From: Pseudomonadota bacterium
Lineage (GTDB): Bacteria; Desulfobacterota; Syntrophia; Syntrophales; UBA5619
Assembly: GCA_018827585.1 (NCBI GenBank)
Contig: JAHJXP010000203.1
Span: 1 to 14,919, forward strand
Length of the DNA: 14,919 nt
Reading direction: 5' to 3'
Every line of letters begins with the position of its first letter. The stretch's first letter is position 1. Made by a program: the position numbers and the translations under genes. Of this stretch, positions 12,671 through 14,919 are shown in pieces. The notes beneath the pieces were generated by a model, which saw only the letters and a program-made list of their open reading frames with translations, ran no database searches and was not told the origin of the DNA.

Positions 12671-14254
12671 CTAAAAACCAACCGCCTGTCCGTCTTTTCG
12701 CGGGTCCGAAGCGGCGCAATATCCGTCCGGTAGACAATAGACGAGCTGGGCGCCGCCGAAGAGGGAGGTCGCCGCCTCGTCCGTCAGGCGATGCCCCCGG
12801 CGTTTGAGCTCCTCCCGGACATCCGGGCCGAAGCCGGCCTCCAGCGACAGGACGGAATCCTCGGCGACATACCAGCGCGGCGCGTCCGCCGCCGCTTGAG
12901 GATTCTGTCCGTAAGCGAAGATCCTGGTCATCATCTGCAGATGTCCCTGCGCCTGCATGTGAGCGCCCATCACGCCGAAACTCATCAGAGGCGCCCCGTC
13001 TTTCATCACAAAACCGGGGATGATCGTGTGGAAAGGCCGTTTCCCCCCGCCAACACAGTTCGGGTGACCCGGCTGCAGCGTAAAACCTGCCCCCCTGTTC
13101 TGCATACTGATCCCCGTATCGGGGATGACGATCCCCGAACCAAACCCGTTGTAGTTGGACTGGATGAAGGAGACCATCATCCCGTTCTGATCGGCGGCCG
13201 AAAGATAGACAGTCCCGCCGTCCGGCAAAATGACGGATGACGGAAAAGAGGCTCGATCTATACGGACAGATCGGGCGAGATACGTCAGAAATGAATCGCT
13301 CAGCAGCTCGGCAGGATCCAGGGTCATCCAGGCGGGATCGGCAATATGCCGCCCCGCCACGGCAAATGCCGCCTTCATCGCCTCGATCTGGAGATGGAGG
13401 CTGTCGGGGGAATCTACCGGCCATGAATCGAGAGCGAGATGCTTCAGGATCCCCAGGGCCATCAGAACGGTCAGGCCCTGCCCGTTTGGCGGAAGTTCAT
13501 GCACAGCATGGCCGCGCCAGTCCGTAGACAGGGTCTGCACCCAGTCGGAGCGGTGTTCCGCCAGATCATCGGCGCTGAGGACGCCGCCGGTCTGCCGGGA
13601 AAAAGAGACGATCCTCTCCGCCAGCTCTCCCCTGTAAAACGCATCTCCGCCCGTTTCGGCGATTGCCTTGAGGGTGGCGGCAAACCCCACGGGCCGGAAC
13701 AGTTCTCCCGGCAGCGGGGCGCGACCGCCGGGAAGAAAGGTTTTTGCGAAATCGGGAAAATCTCGGTACAGATCCGGGGCCATGGACCATTTTTTTGCCG
13801 TGATGGGGGAAACCAAGAAACCGTCCGTTGCATAACGGATGGCCGGCTCAAAAAGGTCGGCGAAGGGGCGCCGCCCGAACCGGCGGGAAAGGGCGAACCA
13901 CGCATCCACCGCGCCGGGGACGGTCACCGCGTCCCATCCGAACTGCGGCATGCGGTCAAGTCCCGCGAAGCGTTCGGGGGACCAGGCCCGCGGCGACCGG
14001 CCGGATCCGTTGAGGCCATGCAGTTGATTGCCGTCCCAGACAATGGCGAAGCAGTCGCTGCCGATCCCGTTACTTGTCGGCTCGACGACGGTCAGGGCGA
14101 TTGCCGCAGTCAGGGCCGCATCGAGAGCATTACCGCCGCGGGCGAGCATCTGCAGACCGGCCTGGGCGGCCAGGGGCTGCGACGTGGCTACCACATTCCG
14201 GGCGAAAACCGGCATCCTCTGCGAGGGATAGGGAAACTTCCAGTCAAGATCCAT
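12671..14254 (-). CDS. ggt: gamma-glutamyltransferase family N-terminal-nucleophile hydrolase
   Basis: This 527-residue Ntn-hydrolase precursor belongs to the family that cleaves itself into two subunits and transfers or hydrolyses gamma-glutamyl groups, for example of glutathione. The N-terminal part has VVATSQPLAAQAGLQMLARG and GGNALDAALTAAIALTVVEP, both family hallmarks, then GIGSDCFAIVWDG. The likely nucleophile, exposed by self-cleavage, is Thr348 in GGTVYLSAADQNG. The usual TTHxSVVD around the nucleophile is altered to TVYLSAAD, so this is a divergent branch (GGT-like or acylase-like) and glutathione may not be the substrate. No signal peptide is evident, so it is probably cytoplasmic. 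The start ATG 14254 has AAAAGGACG upstream. It lies 162 bp downstream of the FTR-like gene on the same strand. Confidence 0.88.
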   Translation of the reverse strand: MDLDWKFPYPSQRMPVFARNVVATSQPLAAQAGLQMLARGGNALDAALTAAIALTVVEPTSNGIGSDCFAIVWDGNQLHGLNGSGRSPRAWSPERFAGLDRMPQFGWDAVTVPGAVDAWFALSRRFGRRPFADLFEPAIRYATDGFLVSPITAKKWSMAPDLYRDFPDFAKTFLPGGRAPLPGELFRPVGFAATLKAIAETGGDAFYRGELAERIVSFSRQTGGVLSADDLAEHRSDWVQTLSTDWRGHAVHELPPNGQGLTVLMALGILKHLALDSWPVDSPDSLHLQIEAMKAAFAVAGRHIADPAWMTLDPAELLSDSFLTYLARSVRIDRASFPSSVILPDGGTVYLSAADQNGMMVSFIQSNYNGFGSGIVIPDTGISMQNRGAGFTLQPGHPNCVGGGKRPFHTIIPGFVMKDGAPLMSFGVMGAHMQAQGHLQMMTRIFAYGQNPQAAADAPRWYVAEDSVLSLEAGFGPDVREELKRRGHRLTDEAATSLFGGAQLVYCLPDGYCAASDPRKDGQAVGF

Positions 14255-14321
14255 ATTGAACGTCCTTTTCTAAGGGGAACATCCCCCGGGACCTTTTAAT
14301 TTCTCGGAATCACCGCCCAAT

Positions 14322-14349
14322 TGTCATCCCTGCGGAAGCAGGAATCCAG
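14322..14349. repeat. short palindromic intergenic repeat
   Basis: A hairpin CCTGC-GGAA-GCAGG (14329-14342) is flanked by TGTCAT and AATCCAG. This closely resembles the very common bacterial intergenic palindrome of the type GTCATTCCCGCGAAAGCGGG followed by AATCCAG. It lies between the FTR-like and ggt genes. A partial echo (GATTCCCGC) occurs at about 14370. The rest of the gap 14255-14416 shows nothing else I can name. Confidence 0.55.
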
Positions 14350-14416
14350 TCTTTTCAAAGGCTTCATAGATTCCCGCTGGCCTTCTCTCGGGGACATATG
14401 CCGCCGGTATTTTCTT

Positions 14417-14692
14417 CTAGTTCCAGGCGTGGGTCACATAGATATTGCAGTAACAACTGCCGTACTGACGGATGTCCGCCTCCCGGTAAGCGCATGGGCA
14501 GATGATGTCCCGGTCCCGGTCGCGATCGCCCGCCGCGAGCCGGCAGTGACAGCATCTGTAACCGTACCGCTCACGATTGAGCAGCAGCGCAGCCAGGAGA
14601 TCCCAGACCAGTTCCCTGTCGCGGTTGAAATGATAACCTTTCGGTTCCTGCGCCTTCCGGAGCATTTCGTAGAGCTTCATCACCTCGTTCAA
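14417..14692 (-). CDS. ferredoxin:thioredoxin reductase catalytic-chain-like protein
   Basis: This 91-residue protein resembles the catalytic beta chain of ferredoxin:thioredoxin reductase, which uses a [4Fe-4S] cluster and an adjacent disulfide to pass ferredoxin electrons to a thiol redoxin. The three Cys-x-Cys pairs are present: CHC (48-50), CPC (65-67) and CYC (80-82), in the context YGYRCCHCRLAAGDRDRD and IICPCAYREADIRQYGSCYC. The first pair is CHC rather than CPC, and an extra Cys47 precedes it. No variable alpha chain is in the window. The start TTG 14692 overlaps the glutaredoxin stop (TTGA), implying coupling; an in-frame ATG at 14680 is an alternative. The partner is probably the adjacent glutaredoxin. 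Confidence 0.88.
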   Translation of the reverse strand: MNEVMKLYEMLRKAQEPKGYHFNRDRELVWDLLAALLLNRERYGYRCCHCRLAAGDRDRDRDIICPCAYREADIRQYGSCYCNIYVTHAWN

Positions 14693-14919
14693 AGTTCCAG
14701 CGCCCCCCGGATCGCCAGTTCGTTGAACCCGACGATGACCCGCTCCCCGATGAGGATGGTAGGAAAACTGCAGGTCGGATTGTATTTCCTGATTTCATCC
14801 AGGGCCGATTTTCTCGCCTCCCCCTCGAGAAGATCAACATCGGTGCATTCGTAGACAACCGAATGATCCCCCAAGAATTTTTTTGCCGATTTGCAGTGGC
14901 TGCATGTGCTGAGGGTGTA
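14689..14919 (-). CDS. glutaredoxin-family protein, 5' end outside the window
   Basis: The frame runs in from the right edge, giving 76 residues beginning YTLSTCSHCKSAKKFLGDHS. CSHC is the redox-active CxxC after the first beta strand, as in glutaredoxins and NrdH-type redoxins. TCSFPTILIGERVIVGFNE carries the cis-proline loop (FPT) and the GF motif near the glutathione-binding region. Only a few N-terminal residues are missing. An internal TTG at 14874 would lose the active site and is rejected. The stop overlaps the FTR-like gene, so the pair probably forms one disulfide-reducing unit fed by ferredoxin. Confidence 0.88.
   Translation of the reverse strand, partial: YTLSTCSHCKSAKKFLGDHSVVYECTDVDLLEGEARKSALDEIRKYNPTCSFPTILIGERVIVGFNELAIRGALEL

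Noticed and set aside
12543..13424. 293-codon open frame on the minus strand overlapping the 3' part of ggt
   Set aside because: It is in another frame on the same strand as ggt, runs into the repeat element, and its peptide is Arg/Gly-rich without recognisable domains. No frameshift in ggt is needed, since that frame is intact.
13439..14299. 286-codon open frame on the plus strand
   Set aside because: It is antisense to the intact ggt gene, with no ribosome binding site or motif.

Overview
The window reads as chromosomal DNA from an anaerobic, moderately GC-rich Gram-negative bacterium. The best guess is a deltaproteobacterium of the Syntrophus/Smithella kind (Desulfobacterota). The grounds are an oxygen-sensitive class III ribonucleotide reductase, the cmk-rpsA-sppA gene order, a ferredoxin:thioredoxin reductase-like protein beside a glutaredoxin, several TTG starts, and short palindromic intergenic repeats. 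This placement is inference, because no rRNA or tRNA gene is present.

Layout: 1-170 is the C-terminus of an unidentified protein. 242-3124 is an nrdD-nrdG operon (anaerobic dNTP synthesis) with a promoter and two NrdR-like boxes whose centres lie 31 bp apart. 3209-4858 encodes a GAF plus HD-GYP signalling protein. 4933-6324 (minus) encodes an exported M48 metalloprotease with TPR repeats. 6500-11953 is a plus-strand run: DUF2889 protein, VanZ-like membrane protein, cytidylate kinase, ribosomal protein S1, signal peptide peptidase SppA and a crotonase-family protein. The first three genes overlap head to tail, and rpsA appears to have its own promoter. 11995-14919 is all minus strand. In transcription order it holds a glutaredoxin (cut by the window edge), a ferredoxin:thioredoxin reductase-like protein, a gamma-glutamyltransferase family protein and, after about 390 bp of non-coding and repeat DNA, a 94-residue cysteine-rich protein ending in a sigma-70 region 4 helix-turn-helix.

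Most of the window is housekeeping. The parts that most deserve a second look are the orphan region-4 protein with five cysteines and a well-formed promoter overlapping a perfect palindrome; the tandem NrdR boxes; a 20-bp motif fused to the stop codons of two unrelated genes and resembling the ends of a roughly 200-bp repeat element; the crotonase with Asn at a catalytic Glu position; and the acidic tandem repeat at the N-terminus of S1. I see no CRISPR array, transposase, phage gene or recognisable defence system.
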